Source: Thermospira aquatica (GTDB lineage Bacteria > Spirochaetota > Brevinematia > Brevinematales > Thermospiraceae). Taken from it: a stretch of DNA of 64,000 nucleotides. The position numbers and the translations under genes are program-made. The stretch's first letter is position 1, and every line of letters starts with the position of its first letter. Shown one piece after another: positions 36,012-45,537 of the stretch. Under the pieces are notes generated by a model. The model was not told the origin of the DNA. It worked only from the letters and a program-made list of their open reading frames with translations, and ran no database searches. The stretch covers positions 2,294,001 to 2,358,000 of the forward strand of contig NZ_CP073355.1 in the NCBI RefSeq assembly GCF_023525255.1. The letters run 5' to 3'.

Positions 36012-37775
36012 TTAGTAAACCTGGACCTCTTCTCCCAGATCAAAAGCCAGAGAATCGTATCCCTGATTGAGCGCCACGGAAACAGGCAACTGTTTTGCGG
36101 ACGGTCCCCAGAGTTGACGTGGCCCTGGACTGGTAAAGTGATCCTTCTCCGCCCAAACAGCCCGTCGGCTTGCAAAGAAAAGAAACGTGGGGGAATTGGT
36201 TTCCACGAGAGCCTTCTTGATCACCATTTCATCTTTTCCATGACGGCGCTCAATATTGAGAAGTCCTGTCAATGGAAGAGCAAGCACATTTCCTCCCTTC
36301 TGCAGGTCAGTAACTGCCACAATATAACCTGTATGCCCATCAAGAATCAGAGAACCCGCAGCAAGTCCCAGATTCAAGGTGTATGCAGCATCAAAGAGGG
36401 TAGGAGCACCACACCGACCTTCGTACCCAAAGAAATGGCTATTGGTAGCAAACTTAAACTTCTGAAAACGAGCATACTCTTCTGCCGTCATATTGAGATG
36501 ACGCACTTCATCCTCATGACGTTTCATCTCATTGAGTCTCTCTTCTACCATAATGATCAAGAGACGTTCTGTCGGGATCTGAGAAACCTGGAGATTACCG
36601 TGCGAATCGCGATCGAGCAGCAACATGTTCTCAAACTCATCAGGAAGAGAAGCCATGAGTTTTGCAAGTTCTGCAGGCAGTTTCTTGTATATGAAGTCTT
36701 TCTTCTCGTCCATGGTGTGCATATTCTGAAGATCAACCTCGTAATGGGCCAACACCTCGTTCAATTCAGCAATAAGCTTCATCATCTCAGGAATAAACTC
36801 AATCAATCCCTCTGGAACTACTACCACCCCATGATTGATGCCCTTACTTGCACGTTTCGCAATCACATCAGCAATCGATTGCACAAGGGTACCGAGGGAC
36901 ATGTTCTTTTCCTTGACTTCTTCAGAGATAATGGTTATAGCAGGTCGGGTCTGAAGAGCCACCTCAAGAGCCACGTGACTTGCTGCACGCCCCATCAGCT
37001 TCACAAAATGCCAGTATTTTCTCGAGGACGGAGTATCCTGCAGAATATTTCCCACAAGTTCCGCATAGATCTTGGTAGCAGTATCAAAACCAAAAGAAAT
37101 AGGAAGATACGAACCAATCTGCAAATCTCCATCGATAGTCTTAGGAACACCAATCACCTGAACACCCATGTCATACAAAAGTTCGGCCAAAATAGCGGCA
37201 TTTGTATTGGAGTCATCTCCACCAATCACAACAATAGCGCTGAGATTGTATTTTTTGACGGTTTCCTTTACAGCATTAAACTGCTCGTCGGTCTTGATTT
37301 TTGTTCTATCGGAACCAAGAAAATCAAAACCTCCCGTATTCACAATCTCCTTCACCATCTCGTCGGTGATCTCAAAGAGTGTTCCCTCAAGTAACCCCTT
37401 GGGACCATTCTTTACGCCAAAAAGCGTATTTCCATCACCAAGGATCTTCTTAAGACCCACAACCACATTGTGACCACCGGCAGCTGGTCCGCCAGAAAAA
37501 AGGACTGCTACACGCTTCCCGGTTATCTTTTTCTCCAGATTGCCGGTAGCTTTAAGAATTTTGTTCTCTGTCTGAGCTACCGTCTTGGGGAATTGCGCAT
37601 TGACAGCATCCTTGTCGCTTGTTCCAATCACCTCGCTCGACTTAGCAAAAACAGCGGGCACAATCTTGCCATTTTTAAGAAACACTTTGGCCACAGGGAC
37701 CTTGAGTTTACGGATCTCCTGCTCAAAAAGTGAGCGGTGATCCTCCATAGCAATCAGCTTGTCCTGAAGAGACAT
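36012..37775 (-). CDS. pfp: Diphosphate--fructose-6-phosphate 1-phosphotransferase
   Basis: Reversible PPi-dependent phosphofructokinase of glycolysis and gluconeogenesis. At 587 residues it is the long form seen in spirochaetes and plants. Nucleotide-site motif VLFSGGPAAGGHNVV, the PPi-selecting VVIGGDDSNTNAA (Asp where ATP enzymes have Gly in GGDG) and catalytic GVPKTIDGDLQ, then KYWHFVKLMGRAASHVALEVALQT. GAGGAGG precedes the ATG. It lies 31 nt after accA and is closed by the terminator at 35972-36001. Confidence 0.96.
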   Translation of the reverse strand: MSLQDKLIAMEDHRSLFEQEIRKLKVPVAKVFLKNGKIVPAVFAKSSEVIGTSDKDAVNAQFPKTVAQTENKILKATGNLEKKITGKRVAVLFSGGPAAGGHNVVVGLKKILGDGNTLFGVKNGPKGLLEGTLFEITDEMVKEIVNTGGFDFLGSDRTKIKTDEQFNAVKETVKKYNLSAIVVIGGDDSNTNAAILAELLYDMGVQVIGVPKTIDGDLQIGSYLPISFGFDTATKIYAELVGNILQDTPSSRKYWHFVKLMGRAASHVALEVALQTRPAITIISEEVKEKNMSLGTLVQSIADVIAKRASKGINHGVVVVPEGLIEFIPEMMKLIAELNEVLAHYEVDLQNMHTMDEKKDFIYKKLPAELAKLMASLPDEFENMLLLDRDSHGNLQVSQIPTERLLIIMVEERLNEMKRHEDEVRHLNMTAEEYARFQKFKFATNSHFFGYEGRCGAPTLFDAAYTLNLGLAAGSLILDGHTGYIVAVTDLQKGGNVLALPLTGLLNIERRHGKDEMVIKKALVETNSPTFLFFASRRAVWAEKDHFTSPGPRQLWGPSAKQLPVSVALNQGYDSLAFDLGEEVQVY

Positions 37776-37806
37776 TTTCTATCCTCCTCTAAAATCTCTA
37801 CAAATA

Positions 37807-38760
37807 TTATTCCTGTATCTGAACGACACCAAGACCACGGAAACGCTGATATCGAGCTTGTAACAGCTTGGGGATACTCACCCTGGTAAGCTCATCCAGA
37901 TAACGAAGAAGCACTTTACGAACCGTCGCAATCATCTCCTCGGGATGACGATGAGCACCCCCAATAGGTTCAGGGATTATCTCATCAATCACACCAAACT
38001 TGAGAAGTTCTGGCGCGGTCAGTTTCAATGCCTCTGCTGCCCTCGGACCCTTAGAGGCATCGCGCCACAAGATCGAAGCACACGACTCGGGAGAAATCAC
38101 AGAATAAATGGAATTCTCAAGCATGAGTACCTTATCCGCTACCGCGATCGCAAGGGCTCCACCACTCCCCCCCTCACCTATCACCGTCGCAATAATAGGA
38201 GTCTTAAGAGCCGACATTTCAAAAAGGTTTCGAGCAATCGCCTCACCCTGACCTCTTTCCTCTCCTTCCATCCCGGGATACGCTCCAGCAGTATCCACAA
38301 AGGTAAGCAAGGGTAACCCAAACTTCTCAGCAAGTTTCATGGCTCGTAGAGCCTTGCGGTATCCTTCGGGCTGTGGCATACCAAAATTTCGATACAGTTT
38401 ATCCTTGGTGCCTTTTCCTTTCTCCTCTCCAATAACCACACAACGATAGTTCCCAAGGGTTGCAAACCCTGTAATAATAGCAGGATCATCACGGAAGTTC
38501 CTATCGCCATGGATCTCGAGAAAATCATCAAAAAGATTATCCCTATAATCAGAAAAAATAGGCCTATCGGGATGACGGGCCACCAGAGAAATCTGCCAGG
38601 GAGTAAGATTTTTGTAGGTCATCTCCAGCATATACTGAAGTTTTCGCTCCATCTCTCGAAGTTCGACTGAAAAATCACTATCCAGATGCTTCTTTAAATC
38701 TTCAATCTTTTCTTCCATCATCTGGATAGGCTTCTCAAACTCCAAATAAAACTTTCGCAT
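37807..38760 (-). CDS. accA: Acetyl-CoA carboxylase carboxyltransferase, alpha subunit
   Basis: Transfers the carboxyl group from carboxybiotin to acetyl-CoA, with AccD. 317 residues: helical N-terminus with KIEDLKKHL, then ARHPDRPIFSDYRDNLFDDFLEIHGDRNFRDDPAI, GEEKGKGTKDKLYRNFGMPQPEGYRKALR, FVDTAGAYPGMEGEERGQGEAIARNL and GEGGSGGALAIAVADKVLMLENSIYSVISPE (oxyanion region), all standard for AccA. It is separated from accC. Its upstream region ends at IS copy B after 219 bp, and the only strong promoter there is IS-derived. Confidence 0.97.
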   Translation of the reverse strand: MRKFYLEFEKPIQMMEEKIEDLKKHLDSDFSVELREMERKLQYMLEMTYKNLTPWQISLVARHPDRPIFSDYRDNLFDDFLEIHGDRNFRDDPAIITGFATLGNYRCVVIGEEKGKGTKDKLYRNFGMPQPEGYRKALRAMKLAEKFGLPLLTFVDTAGAYPGMEGEERGQGEAIARNLFEMSALKTPIIATVIGEGGSGGALAIAVADKVLMLENSIYSVISPESCASILWRDASKGPRAAEALKLTAPELLKFGVIDEIIPEPIGGAHRHPEEMIATVRKVLLRYLDELTRVSIPKLLQARYQRFRGLGVVQIQE

Positions 38761-38960
38761 CTTCGCACCTCTTTTGCAGTTTTTCTCTCAGACATCTATA
38801 AAAAAATACTCCTATATGATAAGAACAAATTTAATTTTGGTCAAGTTATAGCCGTTTTTTTACAAATTCTTACGGATATCTTTCACATAAAACCTGCACA
38901 AAAAACTATGAATACATTATTTCCCCAAAAAAATTCCGTGTCAGGTATCTCTAAAATCAA

Positions 38961-38990
38961 AATATACCCTCAAAAATCCCGTTGCGTCAA
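38961..38990 (-). promoter_or_regulatory. Hybrid IS/chromosome promoter upstream of accA
   Basis: Leftward TTGACG (38985-38990) lies inside the end of IS copy B; an 18-nt spacer crosses the IS border and TATATT (38961-38966) is chromosomal. It points at accA-pfp, about 200 bp away. Copies A and C have the same TTGACG but no -10 at the right distance. Confidence 0.6.
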
Positions 38991-40384
38991 ATAAAAAAGT
39001 ACTCGAAATTCGAATCATTGCCTCATAAAAAAAAGTACTCAAAAATTCCATACAGTTTCCTCCAAATTTTTGTTTTTTACATTCTTTTTCTTTTGAAGGC
39101 TGAAAAGTTTTCTCTGGCAAGCCGTAATTTTTTGTCTTAGGTGAAACAAATCGAGAGCCTTATAAAGCCTTGTTAGGCGTTCCTTTTGTGCCTCACTTAC
39201 ATAAGAGCTTTCTAAAAGCCGTTGGTAGGGAGTTTTAATATCATCATGCTTCTTTTGCACCTTGCTTCCGATTCTCTTTTTCTCTGTCATTTTCATAACC
39301 GGTTGAAAAAAGTTGGCATAAAGCCTGAGATACGCATAGAGTCGGTTCAAGTAGTAGACTTCTTCCTCGGTATCGTAGCGGAAGTATCCAACATTCTGGC
39401 GGACTATGGAATAGTTTTTCTGCTCAACGTAGCAGTTATCATTGGAACGGGAGCTTCTCCCCCTTGTAAATTTTATCTGGTACTTCTCACACCAATCACG
39501 CAGAGGATGATTAATAAATTCAGCACCGGTATCAGAATCAATTCCCCGTAACTCAAAAGGAAGTCTTCCTTTGACTTTTTCTATGGCTTCTCTTACCCAT
39601 TTTGAAGCCTTGTTTTTGATTGCCACAAGCTCTGTCCAACCGCTCCAAACATCCACCATATTTAATGTTTGAGCAAAATCTCCCCGGCTATTTCCTCCCT
39701 CATGGGCAACCAGATCAATCTCCATAAAACCAGGGCAATTTTCATCCCACTCTGCCCACGTGCGTATAGCTATTTGTTGCTTTAATAGCGTTCCAGGCTT
39801 TGTACCTTTTCGTCCTTTTATCTCAAGCTTTTTACGCTCATGTTTCAAAAGTCGGTCAATACTTGAAGCACTTATATGGCGCAAGTTTTCTATAGCCTGT
39901 GGAGAACCGTGGAGATGTCCGTTTGCTAAGAGATTATCTAAAACTTCATTTAAAATTGGCTTTAAACGTTTGCCACACATGTAGTTTTCAATTTCCCAGA
40001 CCTTTTTTAGAAGTTTTAGTTCCTCTTCGCCGAATTTTTTCTTTCTGCCAGGTCTTTTGCCCTTTTTGGCTATATCGGCTTTAAGGTAATTTTTTTTGCC
40101 TACATAGATGGTTTTTCCGTGCTGCCTCAAGAGCCTGGCGGCATAGTTTCGGTTTTTTAAACCTGTTATCCTCACAAAATAATCCAGTATCTCCATTTTT
40201 TCCTTTTTGCTGGCTTTTTGATATTGTTTTGCCGTTTCCCTGTAAATAGGTCTCCTTTCAAACATCGCTAACTCCACCTTTTACCTCCAGTTCTTTGAAC
40301 TGGATTATTTTACACAAATTTAAAGTACTTTTTTATTTTGAAGCAACGTTCCCTTTTCGAGTACTTTTATTATGAAGCAATTCG
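38980..40384 (-). mobile_element. Insertion sequence, intact copy B
   Basis: About 1.4 kb with one intact DDE transposase gene. Distal end 38980-39046 and proximal end 40320-40384 each show two copies of TTGC-x-TCA-x-AATAAAA-GTACT about 36 bp apart in inverted orientation. Borders were set by where copies A, B and C stop matching (CCC-GTTGCG on one side, CAATTCG on the other). No clear target duplication. The proximal end stops 4 bp before a -35 box. Family not assigned; integrase-core (rve) type. Confidence 0.93.
39039..40277 (-). CDS. DDE (integrase-core) transposase, copy B
   Basis: Cuts and joins the IS ends. 412 residues: an N-terminal region with helix-turn-helix-like FVRITGLKNRNYAARLLRQHG, a basic linker KKGKRPGRKKKF, and an rve core with catalytic Asp188 (FMEIDLVAH), Asp249 (GIDSDTGAEF) and Glu285 (NCYVEQKN), exactly 35 residues between the last two. 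Start at GTG, 6 nt after GGAGG; an ATG four codons in is also possible. An RBS-covering hairpin precedes it, as in copy C. This is the reference intact copy. Confidence 0.95.
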   Translation of the reverse strand: MELAMFERRPIYRETAKQYQKASKKEKMEILDYFVRITGLKNRNYAARLLRQHGKTIYVGKKNYLKADIAKKGKRPGRKKKFGEEELKLLKKVWEIENYMCGKRLKPILNEVLDNLLANGHLHGSPQAIENLRHISASSIDRLLKHERKKLEIKGRKGTKPGTLLKQQIAIRTWAEWDENCPGFMEIDLVAHEGGNSRGDFAQTLNMVDVWSGWTELVAIKNKASKWVREAIEKVKGRLPFELRGIDSDTGAEFINHPLRDWCEKYQIKFTRGRSSRSNDNCYVEQKNYSIVRQNVGYFRYDTEEEVYYLNRLYAYLRLYANFFQPVMKMTEKKRIGSKVQKKHDDIKTPYQRLLESSYVSEAQKERLTRLYKALDLFHLRQKITACQRKLFSLQKKKNVKNKNLEETVWNF

Positions 40385-40388
40385 AAAA

Positions 40389-40418
40389 TTGGAAAATCTT
40401 TTCCTTTTCCATTATACT
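40389..40418 (+). promoter_or_regulatory. Candidate promoter next to IS copy B
   Basis: TTGGAA (40389-40394), 18-nt spacer, TATACT (40413-40418), about 30 nt before the start of the small membrane protein gene. The IS ends at 40384. Confidence 0.55.
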
Positions 40419-40448
40419 CAATCAAAATACAAACCCAAAGGAGGGCTT

Positions 40449-40940
40449 ATGAGAAACTTGAGTCGCGCTCTTTTCTGGCTTGGTTTTAGTCTTTTAGTAG
40501 CAGGATTGGTTATTGGTATCCTCGACAGAGAATGGACTCGTTTTTTCTTTAAAAACATTTATCTCGATCGTCAAATTGTTGTAGGTTTTCATCTCTTTAT
40601 TACTCATGGACATATCTTCATGTTTTCTCTTTTTTCATTTGTATTAGCTCTTCTGTTCCGCGAACAATCTCAGGTTTCTTCCACTACTATGGCTCTCTTC
40701 TGGGTGTATGTAATAGGTGTTATCGCAACCCTTGGCCTCGGACTATACAAAGGACTGGCTCTCTCGGCTATGGTCGGAATGGATCCGAGAATAGGTCTTT
40801 TCCACGCCGATAAAATGCTTTTTGGGGGAAATAGTATCCTCCGTTCTTTACTTTATACGCTGGCTCATTCTACTATGGGGGCAGGTCTCATAGGGCTTTT
40901 TATCAAAGCATCAAAACCATACCAAAAAAACCCCCACTGA
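40449..40940 (+). CDS. Four-helix membrane protein, DUF2871-like
   Basis: 163 residues with four transmembrane segments (about 5-25, 43-67, 78-98, 125-150). The pairs HLFITHGHIFMF and LYKGLALSA, and a late LAHSTMGAG, resemble DUF2871-type proteins, which keep histidines in helices and might bind haem or metal. The ATG at 40449 has AAAGGAGG 5 nt before it; the frame is open upstream into IS copy B, but that part precedes the promoter. Located 59 nt before the giant GGDEF gene, possibly co-transcribed. Family call tentative. Confidence 0.7.
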   Translation: MRNLSRALFWLGFSLLVAGLVIGILDREWTRFFFKNIYLDRQIVVGFHLFITHGHIFMFSLFSFVLALLFREQSQVSSTTMALFWVYVIGVIATLGLGLYKGLALSAMVGMDPRIGLFHADKMLFGGNSILRSLLYTLAHSTMGAGLIGLFIKASKPYQKNPH

Positions 40941-40947
40941 GATTCCT

Positions 40948-40974
40948 GAAAGGGAAAGCATGATGCTTCCTTTC
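40948..40974 (+). repeat. Hairpin in the leader of the first giant GGDEF gene
   Basis: GAAAGG-GA-AAGCAT pairs with ATGCTTCCTTTC around one G, with a two-base bulge. It is followed by TCTCCATC, not a T-tract, so a terminator is unlikely. It may stabilise the mRNA or be a regulatory element between the two genes. Confidence 0.4.
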
Positions 40975-40999
40975 TCCATCTTAAAACCAAGGAGGAAAA

Positions 41000-43900
41000 A
41001 TGGCTCATGAAATCCAGCGATTAGAAGAGCTTCTCTCGTTTCTGGCAAGGCCATCGAAAGAAACCCCATCTCTTGTCTCTATAGAAACAGATTCTCTCTC
41101 ACTTCTAGAGCATACCATACGAGCATTTTTTAAGCAAGCAATTCCTTCTAAGAAACTTCTGATCGTAAGCCTCAATAACGAGCCATATGAACCTTTTCTC
41201 ACGATTATAAGAGAACTTATCACTTTCCTCCCCCAACAACAAAGAAAAACCATATTCCAGTCTCTCTCTGTCTCTCTTTTTGTTCGTGAGCTTCTTTTTT
41301 CAATTGTATTTGAACCGAATAATGTTAATCCCCAACTCTCTTTTCTTGATTGGTACTACGAAAGAGAAGAAGCCAATTACTTTCAAAAAGAGATAAACGA
41401 AGGTATTTTTGAACTTCTTGTCGCTCTTCAAAAGCGTGTATCTACCTTTGTCCTTATCCGCTGCAGCGACATAGCTTCCTATGCCTTCTTCGATTTTCTT
41501 CATTTTCTTCTCGAAAACACTCGATTTGCTGAAATTCCTCTCCTTCTCTTAATGGACATGCGGTTACTGGGCAATTTCCCAGAAGAACAATCAAAAAGAT
41601 GGAATGCTCTTTTTAGCCGTCACCAGAAAAATACCTATAGTTTAAAATTCTATTTTTCCCAGAGTGTCCTTGAACAAGCTCCCTCTCCTCACCCTATTTC
41701 CATCGAAAAACAATTCTCTCTTTTTCGTCTCTATGAAAAATGCTGGGCTTGGGCTGACGTCAAAGCCCTCGGAGAAAAACTTCTCAAACAAGAATCTCTT
41801 CTTACGTCTTCTCAAAAAACGTATATTTTAACCAGCCTGGCAATTGGGTTAGCCCTTGAAGGATCTCTTGATGAAGCCATCTTTCTCATGGAAAAAACGA
41901 TCTCCCTTCAACAAGAGCAAAATGATACCCATGCACTTCTTAGGGCGCAGATTCTTCAGGCCTACTTTTATCTCAGTAAAGACGCAGGAAGAGAAACCGC
42001 TCTCAAACTCGCCCGTCATACAGCCCTTCTTTGTCCTGCTGGAGAAAAACAGCTCAAGGTCCTCATTCAAACCCTTCTTTTTATGTGTGGAGACATAAAT
42101 GAAGCGGATTTCCCTTCCTTTCTTAAGACTACGCTCCCCTATCTCAAACGCATCCACCCTCTCCTTTACATGTTTGTCACCAGCAATTTTTATTTTAGCA
42201 TGATGCTCGGTGGACTTTATCCACCGGAAAAAACCATCCCATTGATAAAAAAATATCTCTCTTTTAGCAAAAAATATAGCCATCTGTACCGTCAAACCTT
42301 TTTCCTCCACCATATTGCCATATTTTACAGTAGAATCTATGACTATCCAAAAACTATTCGCTTCTACAAAAAATCTATTCAAATTCGCCAAAAACTTGGT
42401 GACCTCCGAAGACTCTGTCATGCCTATAATGGATTTGGATACGTTTATTTTGCTGCTGAAAACTTCAGCAAAGCTCACTACTACTATACAAAAACGCTCA
42501 AACTGAATATAGATATCAGAGATTATCGGGAACTCTGCATGAGCTTGATGAACGTTGTCCAGCTAGAAATGATACTCCATAATTACGACACAGCCGAGGA
42601 TCTCCTCTCCTTTCTTATCGATCTGAAAACAGTTCTCGGCATTGCCTCTTTACCCATCCACTCAAACACCAAAATTTTTGCCCTTCACACCTATCTTCTG
42701 GAAAAGCTGGGAAAGTTTGTCCCGTATTACCATCAAATGAACGATGTTCTGCTTTCTCAGGAAAAGAAACTCTCTTCTCAAACAAATGAAGAGTATGCCT
42801 ACCTCCAATGGTTTCTTGCCCGTTACTATCAACGATATATCGATACGAACAAAACCATCAATGCTTATGAAAATGCCCTCCAATACATCTCAAAGGAAGA
42901 ATTCAACTATAATGAACTAGAAATCTGGTATGACTATCTCTCGTGGTTAAAAACGAATCAGCCCTCTCTCTTTGAAACCAAGAAAAACGAGTTTAAAAAC
43001 CGTCTTGACTCCCTCCGACTTTTCTACTACCAGAATTACCTCACAGAACGCCATGTTCGTCCCCAACGACATCACTATCAAATCCCCAAAAAACATATAC
43101 TTGAAACAGCAAGGCTTTCGGCACAAATCAGTGATATCCAGCAAACCCTGGAATCCCTTGATTTCATGAACCAGCTCCAGAAAACACTCCTCCGACAAAA
43201 GGAAAAAATCACACTTGTAACCGAGTCCATGCTACTCATCAAACGATATTTTCTTGTTGATTTTGTTGTATGTTATCTTGGTTCATTCAAAGACAATTTT
43301 CAAAAATGGGATCTCATCTATTCAACACATGAACCACGATACTTTCCCCCCGATCTTTATGAAAACATCCGTGGATGTTTCAAAATGGGCAAAGAAAAGC
43401 TCATTGTCGATCTTGAGGCCCATCATATGAAACTCCTCTTTCCAGGTTATGATAGCATTATGTATTTCCCTCTTTTTATCGAAGAACAGGCAGCAGGTTG
43501 TATCTTTTTCGCAAACCGTGAGAGAAAAAACGCTTTTTCAGAGCAGACATTTCAATCCATGCAGATGGCAGTAAAACAGATAAACACCATGCTCACCAAT
43601 ATCTTCTATGCTGAAATGCTTCACTACACGGCTCAAACTGATATGCTCACAGGATGCGCCAATCGACTCGCGCTTACCCGGCGGCTCGAAGAGGAAGAAG
43701 AGCGTGTCAAACGTTCAGAGGATTACAACTTCTCGATAGTTTTCACAGACATGGATAACTTCAAGTACTACAATGACACCTTTGGCCACAGTTTAGGAGA
43801 TACTATCCTCCAGGAGTTTGCTATTTTCGTCCGTCAGCACATACGTAAGGTTGACCTTTTAGGAAGGTTTGGAGGAGATGAATTCGTGTTTATCCTCCCC

Positions 43901-44155
43901 AACACGAACCGACAAAAAGCTCTGAGGCTCATCCATCGTCTCTACCAGGCTCTCGAAGAAAACAAATTCTTTGATCGTATCATAAGCCAACATACCACCG
44001 AACCCATACCAGAAAATAAAAAACTCTCCATATCCATGGGAATTGCCGACTATAGACAGGCGGGCAGTCTCAACCATCTGCTTGAATACGCCGACATTGC
44101 CCTCTACGAAGCAAAAAAACGCGGAAAAAACATCGCCATGGTGTATAAAAATTAA
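41000..44155 (+). CDS. Giant TPR-GAF-GGDEF diguanylate cyclase with decayed ATPase head
   Basis: 1051 residues, soluble. Residues 1 to about 230 look like the ATPase core of STAND/AAA_16 proteins: the Walker B-like block TFVLIRCSDIASYAFFDFLHFLLEN is followed by a sensor-like LLLLMDMRLL, but the Walker A loop is missing and the acidic Walker B pair is lost. Residues about 240-640 are TPR-like helical repeats (for example YNGFGYVYFAAENFSKAHYYYTKTLKL). A GAF-like domain covers about 720-865, then a GGDEF domain with DMLTGCANRLAL, TDMDNFKYYNDTFGHSLGD, FGGDEF (about 957) and inhibitory-site RKVD five residues before it. The cyclase part looks active. Paralogous to the protein encoded at 50733-53900. 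AAGGAGG precedes the ATG. Confidence 0.9.
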   Translation: MAHEIQRLEELLSFLARPSKETPSLVSIETDSLSLLEHTIRAFFKQAIPSKKLLIVSLNNEPYEPFLTIIRELITFLPQQQRKTIFQSLSVSLFVRELLFSIVFEPNNVNPQLSFLDWYYEREEANYFQKEINEGIFELLVALQKRVSTFVLIRCSDIASYAFFDFLHFLLENTRFAEIPLLLLMDMRLLGNFPEEQSKRWNALFSRHQKNTYSLKFYFSQSVLEQAPSPHPISIEKQFSLFRLYEKCWAWADVKALGEKLLKQESLLTSSQKTYILTSLAIGLALEGSLDEAIFLMEKTISLQQEQNDTHALLRAQILQAYFYLSKDAGRETALKLARHTALLCPAGEKQLKVLIQTLLFMCGDINEADFPSFLKTTLPYLKRIHPLLYMFVTSNFYFSMMLGGLYPPEKTIPLIKKYLSFSKKYSHLYRQTFFLHHIAIFYSRIYDYPKTIRFYKKSIQIRQKLGDLRRLCHAYNGFGYVYFAAENFSKAHYYYTKTLKLNIDIRDYRELCMSLMNVVQLEMILHNYDTAEDLLSFLIDLKTVLGIASLPIHSNTKIFALHTYLLEKLGKFVPYYHQMNDVLLSQEKKLSSQTNEEYAYLQWFLARYYQRYIDTNKTINAYENALQYISKEEFNYNELEIWYDYLSWLKTNQPSLFETKKNEFKNRLDSLRLFYYQNYLTERHVRPQRHHYQIPKKHILETARLSAQISDIQQTLESLDFMNQLQKTLLRQKEKITLVTESMLLIKRYFLVDFVVCYLGSFKDNFQKWDLIYSTHEPRYFPPDLYENIRGCFKMGKEKLIVDLEAHHMKLLFPGYDSIMYFPLFIEEQAAGCIFFANRERKNAFSEQTFQSMQMAVKQINTMLTNIFYAEMLHYTAQTDMLTGCANRLALTRRLEEEEERVKRSEDYNFSIVFTDMDNFKYYNDTFGHSLGDTILQEFAIFVRQHIRKVDLLGRFGGDEFVFILPNTNRQKALRLIHRLYQALEENKFFDRIISQHTTEPIPENKKLSISMGIADYRQAGSLNHLLEYADIALYEAKKRGKNIAMVYKN

Positions 44156-44163
44156 TAAAAAAT

Positions 44164-44192
44164 TTCACTTTCAGAAAAAATATCCGTATTAT
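44164..44192 (+). promoter_or_regulatory. Candidate promoter of the barrel-protein pair
   Basis: TTCACT (44164-44169), 17-nt spacer, TATTAT (44187-44192), about 31 nt before the first barrel gene. Confidence 0.5.
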
Positions 44193-44223
44193 ATAGGTAG
44201 GAAATTCTCAAAAAGGAGGTTAT

Positions 44224-45519
44224 ATGAAACGGAGAATTTTCGTTCTTCTTGTTGTGGCTGGTTTACTAACGGGTAATCTCTGGGCAGAGGAAACCAACGA
44301 AACGGCAACCCAATCTGCACCCTCGCAGAGTAGCCTTCCCTTCAATTTTGGTTTCCAGGTAGGGAATATCACTATCGATGGAACGAATTATCTCTCTCTA
44401 AGACTCCAGCCAGATCTCTCTCTTGGTAAGTTTGGTATCGGTCTGGATCTCAACCTCGAATTTGATCCCAACTGGAATTTCCGTACGAGTGAATGGAACA
44501 CATGGCAAGCTGTTCTTTCGAAAATTCTCTACATTCGTTACGGGTTGAAAAACGATCCCTTCTACATCAAGGTTGGGAATATTGACGATTTCACCCTCGG
44601 GAATGGCTGGATCATGCGCCGATTCTCAAACATGAGAGATTTCCCCTCTGTAAAAAAACTTGGGCTTGCTTTTGACATGGACTTCAAAATAGCGGGCTTT
44701 GAGTCTGCCGTGGACAACATCTGGGATTGGGATATCATGGGACTGCGTGCCTATGTACGCCCCTTGCAACCCACCAAAATCTTCCTCATTGAAAAACTCG
44801 AAATAGGAACGACGGTTGCTGCAGATCTTGATCCAGGCAACCCCACTCCCCCTGCGGATAAACCCTACCAGTTTACAGACAGTAATCAAAAGCCCGTGGT
44901 CGTGGTAGGAGCAGACATGAGACTTCCCGTTGTCTCTTCGCCTGTATTTAGCCTTGTCCCCTACCTCGATGGTGCCTTTATTCTCGGGAAGGGAACAGGG
45001 GAGGCAGTAGGTTTGCAGGGTGGTATTCTTTCCATCATCCCTTACCGCTTTGAAGTGCGCATCCTCCAGCCTCGGTTTGTACCAACCTACTTCGACTCCT
45101 ACTATGAGAGTATCCGTTCTACCAAATATGATTCCCTCGACAATTATAGCAATCACTACGCGGGGTGGGCTTTCAACTCAGGGCTTTCCTTGATGAATGG
45201 TGCTCTTTTCTTTGATTTCACAATCGAGGATGATTGGGGAGATGCTTCTCTTCCCACTCTCAACCTCTCTCTCGGAGCAACAAAAGAGGTGCTTAAACTC
45301 TTTGACATCAAAGCCACATGGTCAAGACAAAATATTGCCGAATGGAGCGATGTCTTTAAGTATGAGAGTGAAAACTCTCAACTCGGGCTTCTCATCAACT
45401 ACTACGCAAGCCAGAATCTCATTCTTGCTATCGAGTACAAACGCACCTTTAAACTTGATGAGAACGGTACCATTCAAAGCCTCACCACAACCAGTGTCAG
45501 CACACGGGTAACATTTTAG
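44224..45519 (+). CDS. Outer-membrane beta-barrel protein
   Basis: 431 residues. MKRRIFVLLVVAGLLTGNLWAEE is a signal peptide with a cleavage site after WA. The mature chain is a series of amphipathic strands with aromatic girdle residues and ends VSTRVTF with terminal Phe, the usual outer-membrane insertion signal. It shares a block with the next gene: TLGNGWIMRRFSNMRDFP, KLGLAFDMDFKIAGFES, WDIMGLRAYVRPL. No known family recognised. AAAGGAGG precedes the ATG. It is 18 nt from the next gene and surely in one operon. Confidence 0.82.
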   Translation: MKRRIFVLLVVAGLLTGNLWAEETNETATQSAPSQSSLPFNFGFQVGNITIDGTNYLSLRLQPDLSLGKFGIGLDLNLEFDPNWNFRTSEWNTWQAVLSKILYIRYGLKNDPFYIKVGNIDDFTLGNGWIMRRFSNMRDFPSVKKLGLAFDMDFKIAGFESAVDNIWDWDIMGLRAYVRPLQPTKIFLIEKLEIGTTVAADLDPGNPTPPADKPYQFTDSNQKPVVVVGADMRLPVVSSPVFSLVPYLDGAFILGKGTGEAVGLQGGILSIIPYRFEVRILQPRFVPTYFDSYYESIRSTKYDSLDNYSNHYAGWAFNSGLSLMNGALFFDFTIEDDWGDASLPTLNLSLGATKEVLKLFDIKATWSRQNIAEWSDVFKYESENSQLGLLINYYASQNLILAIEYKRTFKLDENGTIQSLTTTSVSTRVTF

Positions 45520-45537
45520 TGCTGAAGGAGGTGACAT

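Noticed and set aside
36114-37394. Long plus-strand open frame of 426 codons inside pfp
   Set aside because: Antisense to a clearly conserved gene; composition (His, Asn and Lys rich, no motifs) is typical of a mirror frame.
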